Positions 1 through 7,452 are shown, numbered from the stretch's first letter. The stretch: DNA of 33,105 nucleotides from an uncultured Rhodospirillales bacterium (GCA_903881515.1 CAIRTN010000178.1:1-33105), one strand, 5' to 3'. Translations and numbers: made by a program. Notes: generated by a model from the sequence alone, not told the origin.

Positions 1-777
1 CACGTGTCGGAAATGTCCTGGACCAAGAAGAACGTCCATCCGGGCAAGATCGTCGCCACCAGCCAGGAAGTCGAAGTCGTCGTGCTCGACGTCGACAGCT
101 CGAAGCGCCGCATCTCGCTGGGCCTGAAGCAGGTTCAGCGCAATCCGTGGGAGCAGTTCGTCGACGAGCATCCGATCGGTTCGGTGGTCGAAGGCGAAAT
201 CCGCAACATGACGGAATTCGGCCTGTTCATCGGCCTGACCGCGGACATCGACGGCATGGTTCACATGTCCGACCTATCGTGGGACGAAGCCGGCGAACTC
301 GCCATGGCGAAGTACGAGAAGGGTGCCATCGTCAAGGCCAAGGTGCTCGACGTCGACGTGGAGAAGGAGCGCATCTCGCTGGGGATCAAGCAGCTGGCCG
401 ACGATCCGGCCGCCGCCGTGCTCGACCGGGTGCAGAAGGGCAATGTCGTGACCTGCATTGTCACCGCGGTGCAGTCGAACGGCATCGAGGTGAAGGTCGA
501 CGACGTGCTGACCGGCTTCATCCGCCGCGCCGAACTGGCCCGCGACAAGGGCGACCAGCGTCCGGAGCGTTTCGCCATCGGCGAGCGCGTCGATGCGAAG
601 GTCACCGCCGTCGATCGTGCCAACCGCAAGCTCCAGCTGACCATCAAGGGCAAGGAGATGGAGGAGGACAAGCAGGCGATCGCCGAGTTTGGCACCTCCG
701 ACAGCGGCGCGTCGCTGGGCGACATCCTGGGGGCCGCGATTCGTCGCCGCAACCAGCAGGCGCAGGGCGAGAACTGA
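1..777 (+). CDS. rpsA: 30S ribosomal protein S1 (3' part)
   Basis: The open frame enters from the left edge, so the N-terminal half is missing. S1 binds mRNA and helps the 30S subunit load structured messages. The visible 258 residues hold the end of one S1 repeat, then a complete repeat at about residues 59-131 with the typical core GSVVEGEIRNMTEFGLFIG and closing ISLGIKQL. A more diverged repeat covers about 143-219, closing LQLTIKGKE. The C-terminus is short and charged (AAIRRRNQQAQGEN). TGA at 775-777 is followed at once by TAA. The next gene, sppA, starts 18 bases later, and a strong terminator hairpin lies inside its first codons, so most rpsA transcripts may stop there. The identity is very secure from the repeats and the following ihfB. 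Confidence 0.97.
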   Translation, partial: HVSEMSWTKKNVHPGKIVATSQEVEVVVLDVDSSKRRISLGLKQVQRNPWEQFVDEHPIGSVVEGEIRNMTEFGLFIGLTADIDGMVHMSDLSWDEAGELAMAKYEKGAIVKAKVLDVDVEKERISLGIKQLADDPAAAVLDRVQKGNVVTCIVTAVQSNGIEVKVDDVLTGFIRRAELARDKGDQRPERFAIGERVDAKVTAVDRANRKLQLTIKGKEMEEDKQAIAEFGTSDSGASLGDILGAAIRRRNQQAQGEN

Positions 778-795
778 TAACGGCCGGTCCCGGGC

Positions 796-1713
796 ATGTC
801 TCTCGAGACCGATCTGCTACTGGACAGGCGGCGCCTCAAGCGCCGCCTGTTTTTCTGGCGGGTGCTGGCTTTGCTGGCGCTCGTGGTTGTCACCGTCGTG
901 GCGGTCGGCCCGTCCAGGTTGTCGGGCGGTAAGGCGCATGTCGCCCGCGTCAGCATCGCGGGCTTCATATCGGAAGACCGCAAACAGCTCGATTCCATTA
1001 CCAAACTCGCCGATGACGATACCGTTCGTGCGGTGATCGTTGCCATCGACAGCCCCGGCGGTGCGGTTTCTGGTGGCGAGGCGCTGTATGCCGCGATATC
1101 GCAGGTTGCGGCGAAGAAGCCGGTGGTTGCTGTTATGGGCGGTACCGCCGCATCGGCCGGCTATATGGTGGCGATGCCGGCGGCTCGCATTTTTGCGCGC
1201 AATTCAACCCTGACCGGCTCGATCGGCGTGCTGCTGCAGACCGGCGAAATCTCTGGGCTGCTGAACACGATCGGTATCACCGCCGAAGCCATCACCTCCG
1301 GGCCGCTGAAGAATCAGCCGAGCATGACCGGCCCGTTGAGCGATGCCGGCCGCGCGGTGATGCAGGAACTGGTGGCTGATATGTATGACCAGTTCGTCGG
1401 GATCGTCGCCAAGGGGCGGGCGATGCCTCAAGAACGGGTGCGTCAACTGGCCGATGGCCGGCCATATACCGGACAGCAGGCGCTCAAGCTGGGGCTGATC
1501 GATGCGATCGGCGGAGAGCCTGAGGCGCGGGCCTGGCTGGCTGAAAACAAGGCGATCGCCCTCACCTTGCCGACCGAGGACGTCTCGCGCAGGTCGTTGA
1601 CGGATCGTGCGCTGGAAGACGGCTTGGGCTCGGTGATGAAAATCGTTCTCTCTCAAGCACTTAAGCTTGACGGTGCAATTGCTATCTGGCAGCCTTTTTC
1701 TCTTAGCCGTTGA
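796..1713 (+). CDS. sppA: Signal peptide peptidase SppA, S49 family
   Basis: A 305-residue single-domain S49 serine peptidase, of the short type rather than the doubled E. coli SppA. A basic N-terminus (RRRLKRR) precedes one membrane segment at about residues 20-38, so the catalytic domain should face the periplasm. The family core is present: AIDSPGGAVSGGEAL at 83-97, the nucleophile Ser120 in AASAGY, then GSIGV. Lys172 in SGPLKN lies 52 residues after the serine, matching the Ser/Lys dyad spacing of short SppA proteins. These enzymes degrade leftover signal peptides in the membrane. There is no clear ribosome-binding site, so translation may be coupled to rpsA. A perfect 11-bp hairpin with a T-run at 824-856 overlaps codons 10-21, which is unusual. 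Confidence 0.95.
   Translation: MSLETDLLLDRRRLKRRLFFWRVLALLALVVVTVVAVGPSRLSGGKAHVARVSIAGFISEDRKQLDSITKLADDDTVRAVIVAIDSPGGAVSGGEALYAAISQVAAKKPVVAVMGGTAASAGYMVAMPAARIFARNSTLTGSIGVLLQTGEISGLLNTIGITAEAITSGPLKNQPSMTGPLSDAGRAVMQELVADMYDQFVGIVAKGRAMPQERVRQLADGRPYTGQQALKLGLIDAIGGEPEARAWLAENKAIALTLPTEDVSRRSLTDRALEDGLGSVMKIVLSQALKLDGAIAIWQPFSLSR
824..856 (+). terminator. Intrinsic terminator inside the sppA 5' coding region
   Basis: An 11-bp perfect inverted repeat (824-834 with 840-850, arms ACAGGCGGCGC and GCGCCGCCTGT) has a 5-base loop and runs directly into TTTTCT. This is the classic form of a rho-independent terminator. It lies 47 bases after the rpsA stop but 28 bases inside sppA, where it encodes part of the basic anchor (DRRRLKRRLFF). 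It likely ends most rpsA transcripts and limits sppA read-through unless ribosomes are translating sppA. Confidence 0.75.
1651..1663 (+). promoter_or_regulatory. Candidate IHF-binding site upstream of ihfB
   Basis: TCTCAAGCACTTA matches the E. coli IHF consensus WATCAANNNNTTR at all fixed positions except the second (C for A). It lies in the last codons of sppA, within a patch clearly richer in A/T than its surroundings, 61 bases before the ihfB start. It overlaps a small inverted repeat (TCAAGC 1653-1658, GCTTGA 1665-1670). IHF genes are self-regulated in E. coli, so autoregulation is plausible here. Chance matches to this loose consensus do occur. Confidence 0.4.
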
Positions 1714-1724
1714 CGGGGTAGGGC

Positions 1725-2012
1725 ATGACCAAGTCGGAATTGATCGCGGAACTGTCTGAGGCGAACCCGCATCTGTTGAGCCGGGACGTTGAGGCCATTG
1801 TCAGCACAATCTTCAATGAAATCACCGCAGCGCTATCGCGTGGCGAACGCGTTGAATTGCGGGGGTTTGGCGCCTTCACGATCAAGAAGCGCGACGCTCG
1901 TACCGGGCGTAACCCGCGCACGGGCGAGGCGGTTCCGGTCGACGAAAAGGTTGTGCCGTTCTTCAAGGCCGGCAAGGAACTGCGCGAACGGGTCAACAAG
2001 GGCAAGGCCTGA
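1725..2012 (+). CDS. ihfB: Integration host factor subunit beta
   Basis: A 95-residue HU/IHF-family nucleoid protein that, with IHF-alpha, bends DNA at specific sites in transcription, replication and recombination. The N-terminal helices ([14 protein letters not shown]) are followed by the beta-arm signature [22 protein letters not shown]. The intercalating proline is Pro64 in RNPRTGE. The C-terminus [14 protein letters not shown] is typical of the beta subunit. The start is ATG with a G-rich stretch (GGGGTAGGG) just upstream, 11 bases after the sppA stop. The rpsA-ihfB neighbourhood is conserved widely in Proteobacteria, which separates this gene from HU paralogues. Confidence 0.96.
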   Translation: MTKSELIAELSEANPHLLSRDVEAIVSTIFNEITAALSRGERVELRGFGAFTIKKRDARTGRNPRTGEAVPVDEKVVPFFKAGKELRERVNKGKA

Positions 2013-2018
2013 ATTTTC

Positions 2019-2327
2019 ATGCGCCGGTTGATTGCGGCCCCCTTCGTGCTCGCGGCGCTGGCGGTGCTGATCTCATTCGCGTTGTCGAACGCCGAGGCTG
2101 TTACGGTTGGGCTGTGGCCGACCGGATGGACCGCCACTCTGCCGCTATCGGTGGCGATCCTGCTGGGGATGGCGGCGGCCTTTCTGTTTGGCGCGCTGAT
2201 GCTTTGGTTTTCCGCGCTGTCGGCGCGATCGCGCGCCCGGCACGCCGAGGACCGCGTGCGTATGCTGCAGGCCCAGCTTGATGCGCTGAACAAGACCACG
2301 GCCGTCCAACTGCCGCCGCCCGCATGA
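2019..2327 (+). CDS. lapA: LapA-domain inner membrane protein
   Basis: A 102-residue protein with two membrane helices (about residues 5-24 and 43-67) and a cytoplasmic tail rich in Arg/Asp/Gln likely to be helical (RHAEDRVRMLQAQLDAL). The stretch FALSNAEAVTVGLWPTGW followed by LPLSVAILLGM matches the LapA/DUF1049 family. In E. coli LapA works with LapB and FtsH to tune lipopolysaccharide synthesis through LpxC turnover; that role is only inferred here. The gene starts 6 bases after ihfB, and its stop overlaps the pyrF start in an ATGA. Placement between ihfB and pyrF is typical of alphaproteobacteria. Confidence 0.85.
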   Translation: MRRLIAAPFVLAALAVLISFALSNAEAVTVGLWPTGWTATLPLSVAILLGMAAAFLFGALMLWFSALSARSRARHAEDRVRMLQAQLDALNKTTAVQLPPPA

Positions 2328-3007
2328 CCGGGCTGATCGCGGCGATCGATACAACGGATCCCCAGCGCGCCCGAGCGCTCGCGACCGCCATCGCGCCATC
2401 CTGTGGCATGCTGAAACTTGGCCTGGAGTTCTTCCTGGCCAACGGCAGCGACGGCGTCAGGCTGATCGACGACCGGCCGGTTTTTCTCGATCTCAAATTG
2501 CACGACATTCCAAATACCGTGGCTGGCGGTGTGCGGGCCATCCTGCCGCTGCGGCCGGCACTGCTGACGATCCATGCCTCCGGCGGCAGCGCGATGATTG
2601 CCGCCGCGCGCGAAGCGGCGGAAGCGGCTGGTGCTGAGCGGCCGAAGATCCTGGCCGTGACCGTCTTGACCAGCCTGGGTTCCGAAGCGTTGCACGCTAC
2701 CGGCGTCGCGGGGGGGGGCCGCCAGCAGGTGCTGCGGCTGGCGCGGCTGGCACTGGCAGCGGGGGCGGACGGGTTGGTGTGCAGCCCGCTTGAGGTGTCC
2801 ATGCTGCGCGATGCCCTGGGGGAAGGTCCCGTGCTGGTGGTGCCGGGCATCCGGCCAGCTGGCGCAGACAAGGGCGACCAGGCGCGCACATTGACGCCGC
2901 GTGAGGCGGCTGATGCCGGGGCGACATGGCTGGTGGTGGGCCGGCCGATTACGGCTGCGGCCGATCCTGCCGCCGCGGCGGCGGCGATCGCCGCCGAGAT
3001 CGCGTGA
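2324..3007 (+). CDS. pyrF: Orotidine 5'-phosphate decarboxylase
   Basis: A 227-residue TIM-barrel enzyme for the last step of de novo UMP synthesis, converting OMP to UMP and CO2. The N-terminal substrate motif AAIDTTDP (Asp9), Lys31 in MLKLG, and the signature FLDLKLHDIPNT with the catalytic Asp-Lys-Asp set (Asp56, Lys58, Asp61) are all present. The C-terminal phosphate-binding stretch reads VPGIRPAG then WLVVGRPIT. The length is normal for bacterial pyrF. The start overlaps the lapA stop and the stop overlaps the trpF GTG start. A run of nine G at 2710-2718 lies in frame in the middle of the gene and could be prone to slippage or sequencing error. Confidence 0.96.
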   Translation: MTGLIAAIDTTDPQRARALATAIAPSCGMLKLGLEFFLANGSDGVRLIDDRPVFLDLKLHDIPNTVAGGVRAILPLRPALLTIHASGGSAMIAAAREAAEAAGAERPKILAVTVLTSLGSEALHATGVAGGGRQQVLRLARLALAAGADGLVCSPLEVSMLRDALGEGPVLVVPGIRPAGADKGDQARTLTPREAADAGATWLVVGRPITAAADPAAAAAAIAAEIA

Positions 3008-3624
3008 GCCGGGTCAAGATCTGCGGCATCAACAGTGCCGCGGCGATGGACGCGGCCGTCGATGCCGGTGCGGACTGGATCGGCTTCGTGTTTTTCCCGC
3101 CATCGCCGCGCTATGTCTCCCCCGAGCAGGCCGCGGCGCTGTCTGCCCGGCATGCCGGCGGACCGCTGCGGGTTGGATTGTTTGTCGATCCGACCGACGC
3201 GGAGCTTGAGGCGACCTTGGCAACGATGCCGCTGGACATCCTGCAACTGCATGCGACCGCGGCGCGGGCCGCCGAAATCCGCGCCCGTTTCGGGCGGCCG
3301 GTTTGGCGTGCGGCCGGTATTGCCAATGCGGCCGATCTCCCTGTGGGCACGGACGGCTCGGATGCCATGCTGCTCGATGCGTTGCCGCCGAAGGACGCGA
3401 CCCGGCCGGGCGGCAATGCCGCGCCGTTCGACTGGTCGGTTTTGGCGGGCTGGCGGCCGGCATTTCCCTGGCTGTTGGCCGGAGGGCTGACACCGGAGAA
3501 TGTCGGCGAGGCGATCCGCATGACCGGCGCACCGGCAGTTGACGTGTCATCGGGTGTGGAGCGGGCCAAGGGGGTCAAGGATCCCGGATTGATCCGTGCC
3601 TTCGTCGCCGCCGCACAGGGTTGA
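3004..3624 (+). CDS. trpF: Phosphoribosylanthranilate isomerase
   Basis: A 206-residue TIM barrel that performs the Amadori rearrangement of phosphoribosylanthranilate in tryptophan synthesis. The start is GTG overlapping the pyrF stop (GTGA). The protein then opens SRVKICGI, the family N-terminus with catalytic Cys7. An upstream in-frame ATG would run deep into pyrF and add a non-homologous arginine-rich lead, so it was not used. Other family marks are GFVFFPPSPRYVSPEQA, LQLHA, LLLDALPPKD, WLLAGGLTPENV and VDVSSGVE with GVKDP. The usual partners trpB and trpA do not follow, which is notable because they often come next. Confidence 0.95.
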   Translation: MSRVKICGINSAAAMDAAVDAGADWIGFVFFPPSPRYVSPEQAAALSARHAGGPLRVGLFVDPTDAELEATLATMPLDILQLHATAARAAEIRARFGRPVWRAAGIANAADLPVGTDGSDAMLLDALPPKDATRPGGNAAPFDWSVLAGWRPAFPWLLAGGLTPENVGEAIRMTGAPAVDVSSGVERAKGVKDPGLIRAFVAAAQG

Positions 3625-3669
3625 CCGCGCGGCGCTTCTGATCGCCCTCCACCGGGCATAGGCTGGTTC

Positions 3670-4581
3670 ATGTCCATTTCCCGCACCGTGAAACAGCGCC
3701 TTCTCTTCGCGATCCTGTGCGTGGTGTGGGGCATGACCTGGCTCGCGATGAAGGCCGGGGTGAACGCGGTGCCGCCGGGGATCTTTTCCGCACTGCGCTG
3801 GACCATTGCCGGCGTGGTGCTGATCGGCTGGCGCGTGGCGCGCGGCGAGCCGGTGCTGACAAGCGGGCGGGAATTGTGGCGGATCTACCTGCTGACGCTG
3901 CCGATGCTGGTGATGAATCCAATCATCATGTTGTACGGTCTGCTGTACACCAGCAGCGGGCTGGCCTCGGTGCTGTCCTCGGCACTGACACCGATCGCGA
4001 TGGTGGGATTTGCCGCGATGCTGGGGCAGGAGCGGTTCACCGCCCGGCAGGTCGGTGCGGTGCTGCTGGGGGTGGCGGGCATCCTGGTGCTGTATGGGCC
4101 GAAGGCGCTGGCGGGCACGTTGGGATGGCCGGAGGCGTTCGGATCGCTGGCGATAATTTTCGGCAACATGCTGTATTGCCTGGCCTCGGTATTGGCGCGG
4201 CCCACTTTGCGCACCACGCCGCCGGGGCAGTGGGTCGCGGTGTCGAATATCATGGGCGGGTTGACCTTGCTGGTGCTGTGCGTGGCGTTCGAGCCTGGGG
4301 CGATCCCGGCGCTGACGTTTCACTGGCCGGCTTCGGCACTGGTCGGGCTGGTGTTTCTGATCTGTGCCGGGTCGCTGGGGGCGACGATCATCTTTTTCAT
4401 CCTGGTGCGCGACTGGGGGGCGGGGCGAACCGGAACCTACGCCTTTATCTCGCCGATCATCGCGGTGATGTTCGGCATGGCGGTGTTTGGCGAGACGGTC
4501 ACTGTGCTGGACACCGTGGGGATGGCGGCGATGTTGGCAGCGGCCGGGTTGGCGATGCGGCGGACGCCGACAACCAGTTGA
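3670..4581 (+). CDS. DMT-superfamily (EamA) transporter
   Basis: A 303-residue membrane protein with about ten hydrophobic helices arranged as two EamA repeats (first about residues 11-140, second about 155-297). The N-terminal repeat opens LFAILCVVWGMTWLAMKAG, with the typical GLLYTSSGLASVLSSALTPI helix. The second contains TGTYAFISPIIAVMFGMAVFGE, the usual family signature near helix 9. Members export metabolites such as amino acids or take up small solutes; the substrate cannot be read from sequence. It lies 45 bases after trpF without a clear terminator between them and may read through from the housekeeping operon. It marks the start of accessory content. Confidence 0.88.
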   Translation: MSISRTVKQRLLFAILCVVWGMTWLAMKAGVNAVPPGIFSALRWTIAGVVLIGWRVARGEPVLTSGRELWRIYLLTLPMLVMNPIIMLYGLLYTSSGLASVLSSALTPIAMVGFAAMLGQERFTARQVGAVLLGVAGILVLYGPKALAGTLGWPEAFGSLAIIFGNMLYCLASVLARPTLRTTPPGQWVAVSNIMGGLTLLVLCVAFEPGAIPALTFHWPASALVGLVFLICAGSLGATIIFFILVRDWGAGRTGTYAFISPIIAVMFGMAVFGETVTVLDTVGMAAMLAAAGLAMRRTPTTS

Positions 4582-4651
4582 CGCGGCACGGCGGCCGGCC
4601 CCCAGTATCGTTCGCAACGAGGGTGCAACGCCCGCGGCGGGGGAAACAAGC

Positions 4652-6610
4652 ATGCGACGGATTCTGATGGCTTGCGCGCTGGGCTGGGGCTTGGCCACAC
4701 CGGTGGAGGCAGAGATCGTTCGTTTCGATATCACTGAGCGGATTCCGGCTTTCGCGGGACGCAGCTTTGGCGCGGTCGGCACATATGAGCGGATCACGGC
4801 GCGGGCGACGATTGCGGTCGATCCCGAGGATGCGCGTAACGCTGTCATCGTCGATCTGGCGGCGGCGCCACGTAACGCCGATCGCCGGGTGGAGGCGGTG
4901 GCTGATGTGGTGATCCTGCGGCCGTCGGACCCGAGCCGGGGCAATGGCGCGCTGCTGCTGGACGTGCCGAACCGTGGCCGCAAGCTATTGCCGCAATTGT
5001 TCGACGATGTCGGCCAGCCGGGGGCGAATAATGCCACCAGGGCAGAAGATGCCGGCATCGGGTTCCTGCACCGGGCTGGGTTCACCATGGTCTGGGTTGG
5101 CTGGCAGGCGGATATCCCCTCGGCGCCTGGACAGTTGGCGCTGGCGGCGCCGGTGCTGAAGGGCGTGACCGGGTCGGCGCGCGAGGAATTCATTTTCGAC
5201 AATTTGGACGCAACCTCCAAGGCAACGCTGACTTGGCCGGCGGCGGGACCGGCACAGGCGGCGGTAACAGTGCGGGCGAAGTGGCAGGACGAGCGGCAGA
5301 ACCCGCCGGGGCTGTCACTGCGGTTCCTGTCGCCGGTGCAGGTGGAGATCACCCGCCCGGTGGCCGGCTTTGATGCCGGGGCGCTGTATGAGGTGACCTA
5401 CACGGCGCGTGATCCGGCCGTGCTGGGGCTGGGCTTTGCCGCGGTGCGCGATATCGCGAGTTTCCTGCGCCGCGATGGCTCGGCGACCAATCCGTTGGCA
5501 GTGAATGGCCGGCCGAGTGTGTCGCGAGCGCTGGCGTTCGGGGTTTCGCAGTCCGGGCGGTTCCTGCGCGATTTCCTCTACCTGGGGTTCAACGAGGACA
5601 CGCAGGGCCGGGTGGTGTTCGACGGCCTGATGCCGCATGTCGGTGGCGCCCGGCGGATGGCAACGAACGTCCGGTTCGGCCAGCCGGGGCGCAATGCCCG
5701 CCACCCGCAGGACCCGGCCTGGCAGGCCGATCTATTTCCGTTCACCTATGCGACGTTGGATGATCCGCTGTCGGGTAAGCGCGACGGATTGCTGCGGCGC
5801 TGTGAGCTGTCCTCGACCTGTCCGAAGGTGATGCAGACCGACAGTGAGCACGAATGGTGGGCCTCGCGCGCATCGCTGCTGGTGACGGACCTGGCCGGCA
5901 ACCATCTGGATCTGCCGGCGAATGTGCGGGCCTACATGTATGCTGGCACGCCGCATTACGCGGAGCCGAACGAGGTGATGAAGAAAGGCCTGCCGGCGAT
6001 GGCGCTGCCGCAGAACCCGATGCATGCCGGCCCGGCGGCGCGGGCGCTGATCACAGCGCTGGATGGCTGGGTGCGCGATGGCACGCAGCCGCCGGCGAGC
6101 CGGGTGCCGATGCGGGCGCATGGCACGTTGGTTGAGGCGGAGAAAGCAATGCCGGTGACGATCCCGGCATTGCCATATCCGGCAATCAGCACCCCGGCCA
6201 GCTTCTCCGACCAGTTAGTGCTGCCGCCGCGGGAGATTGGGCGCTATCCGGTGTTCGTGCCGCGGGCCGATACCGATGGGATGTCGGTCGCGGGGATCAG
6301 GATGCTGCCGCTGGCAGTACCGCGGGCGAGCTATACGGCTTGGAATCCGCGGGCCGCCGGCTATGGCACGACGACACTGTATCCGCTGCAGGGAGCCGTG
6401 GTGCCGTTTGCGGCCACCGAGGCGGAGCGGGCGACGGCGAATGATCCGCGGCCTTCGCTGGCTGAGCGGTATAAGGACAACGCTGCTTACGTAGCCGCGG
6501 TGCGGGCAGAGGCGGCGCATCAGGTGGCGGAGCGCTTGCTGCTGCCGGAGGACGCCGAGCGGGCGGTGGTGGCAGCAGAGCAGGGGCGGCTGGCGAAGCT
6601 GACGCGCTAG
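4652..6610 (+). CDS. Secreted alpha/beta-hydrolase-domain protein
   Basis: A 652-residue protein with a clear signal peptide (MRRILMACALGWGLATPVEA, cleavage near residue 20). The open frame continues further upstream, but this ATG was chosen because it gives the signal peptide and has a GGGGA ribosome site 8 bases before it. Features typical of the large alpha/beta hydrolase domain family (Abhydrolase_10-like) are the opening RFDITERIPAFAG with GTYERI, DVPNRGRK at about 105-111, and FGVSQSGRFLRDFLY at about 297-310. Ser301 in the SQSGR motif is the likeliest nucleophile. Substrates of this family are poorly known, so only periplasmic or secreted esterase/peptidase-like activity can be suggested. 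Its stop codon shares CTAG with the stop of the opposing aldolase gene. Confidence 0.8.
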   Translation: MRRILMACALGWGLATPVEAEIVRFDITERIPAFAGRSFGAVGTYERITARATIAVDPEDARNAVIVDLAAAPRNADRRVEAVADVVILRPSDPSRGNGALLLDVPNRGRKLLPQLFDDVGQPGANNATRAEDAGIGFLHRAGFTMVWVGWQADIPSAPGQLALAAPVLKGVTGSAREEFIFDNLDATSKATLTWPAAGPAQAAVTVRAKWQDERQNPPGLSLRFLSPVQVEITRPVAGFDAGALYEVTYTARDPAVLGLGFAAVRDIASFLRRDGSATNPLAVNGRPSVSRALAFGVSQSGRFLRDFLYLGFNEDTQGRVVFDGLMPHVGGARRMATNVRFGQPGRNARHPQDPAWQADLFPFTYATLDDPLSGKRDGLLRRCELSSTCPKVMQTDSEHEWWASRASLLVTDLAGNHLDLPANVRAYMYAGTPHYAEPNEVMKKGLPAMALPQNPMHAGPAARALITALDGWVRDGTQPPASRVPMRAHGTLVEAEKAMPVTIPALPYPAISTPASFSDQLVLPPREIGRYPVFVPRADTDGMSVAGIRMLPLAVPRASYTAWNPRAAGYGTTTLYPLQGAVVPFAATEAERATANDPRPSLAERYKDNAAYVAAVRAEAAHQVAERLLLPEDAERAVVAAEQGRLAKLTR

Positions 6611-6614
6611 CGCG
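6603..6614. other. 12-bp palindrome holding two opposing stop codons
   Basis: CGCGCTAGCGCG is a perfect palindrome. Its central CTAG supplies TAG (6608-6610) for the + strand hydrolase gene and TAG (read from 6609 down to 6607) for the minus strand aldolase gene. Both proteins therefore end in Arg and the convergent genes overlap by four bases. Confidence 0.9.
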
Positions 6615-7386
6615 ATGCGGCGCGGGCGAAAAATTCGGCGCGATCCCGTGCACCGCGCATCAGCAGCGATAGGTCGTTCTCGGTCATGATCATCCGGATG
6701 CCGGCGGCTATGGCGTCGCGCCAGACCGATTCCTCGCGTGGGCCGCCCATGCCGGCGAATTTGCCGTGGGCGCTGGCAGCGGCGCAGACGCGGGCGACGG
6801 CGTCGCGCAGCACCGGGCCGGTGTAGTCGCCGGGGTGCCCGGCCTCCCACAACAGGTCGGAGGCGCCAATGAACAGGCCGTCGATGCCTGGCGTGGCGGC
6901 GATCGTGGCGGCGTTGGCCAGGGCGGTGCGGCTTTCGATCATGGCGATGACCAGAACCGCTTCATTGAAGCGGGCGCAGGCCTCGGTGAGGCTCAGCCCA
7001 TAGCCGAAATGCGGCAGCGAGCCGGGCACCGAGAGATGGCCGCGCGGTGCAAAACGGGCCGCGGCGGCAACGGCCGCAGCGTCGGCCGCGGTTTCGACGT
7101 GCGGGACGATCAGGCCGAGCGCGCCATTGGTCAGCAGGCCGGCGATCTCCTGCGGGGCATGTGAGGACGGGCGGGCGAGCGGCAGAACGCCGGCGCGCAG
7201 GGCGCCGAGCGCGATGTCTTGCGCCAGATGCGGGCTGGCCGGGCTGTGCTCGTAGTCGAGCATGATCCAGTGCAGGCCGCAGGCGGCGAGCATGGCGCCG
7301 ATCTCGGCGCTGCGGGAAAAGCGGACATTGCTGCCGAGGGCGATGTCACCGGCGGCGAGGCGGGCGCGGAAGGTGGTGGCGGACAT
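6607..7386 (-). CDS. HpcH/HpaI-family class II aldolase
   Basis: A 259-residue divalent-metal TIM-barrel aldolase related to 4-hydroxy-2-oxoheptanedioate and 2-keto-3-deoxy-rhamnonate aldolases, which split or join pyruvate-containing 2-oxo acids. Visible marks are MLDYEHSP (His47), LARPSS (Arg72) for the oxo acid, IVPHVETA, MIESRTAL with metal ligand Glu151, and FIGASDL with metal ligand Asp177. The ATG at 7386 was chosen because the family N-terminus (ARLAAGDIALGSNVRFSRSAEI) follows directly; the open frame further upstream is antisense to the hyuB gene. It is divergent from hyuB across 66 bases, so the two may share control. The true substrate is unknown. Confidence 0.88.
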   Translation of the reverse strand: MSATTFRARLAAGDIALGSNVRFSRSAEIGAMLAACGLHWIMLDYEHSPASPHLAQDIALGALRAGVLPLARPSSHAPQEIAGLLTNGALGLIVPHVETAADAAAVAAAARFAPRGHLSVPGSLPHFGYGLSLTEACARFNEAVLVIAMIESRTALANAATIAATPGIDGLFIGASDLLWEAGHPGDYTGPVLRDAVARVCAAASAHGKFAGMGGPREESVWRDAIAAGIRMIMTENDLSLLMRGARDRAEFFARAASR

Positions 7387-7419
7387 GCGGGGTCTCTGCG
7401 TTGCGGCGTAGGGTGGGGT

Positions 7420-7437
7420 TTGGCATCCTCGCGCCAA
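7420..7437. promoter_or_regulatory. Inverted repeat in the aldolase/hyuB divergent promoter region
   Basis: TTGGC (7420-7424) and GCCAA (7433-7437) form a 5-bp inverted repeat with an 8-base spacer, 16 bases before the hyuB ATG and 34 bases from the aldolase ATG. It could be an operator for a regulator serving both genes. No regulator gene is adjacent and the arms are short, so this is a weak call. Confidence 0.25.
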
Positions 7438-7452
7438 CGTAGGAATTCCGCC

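Noticed and set aside
2926-3003. Upstream ATG for trpF inside pyrF
   Set aside because: It adds 26 residues of Gly/Arg-rich sequence before the conserved VKICGI; the GTG at 3004 overlapping the pyrF stop fits the family N-terminus.
4487-4651. Upstream extension of the secreted hydrolase gene
   Set aside because: It would overlap the DMT gene and place an arginine/tryptophan-rich stretch before a clear signal peptide; the ATG at 4652 is better.
3547-5352. 601-codon antisense open frame over the DMT and hydrolase genes
   Set aside because: Low-complexity Arg/Ser/Pro-rich translation with no recognisable domain, opposite two genes with clear motifs.
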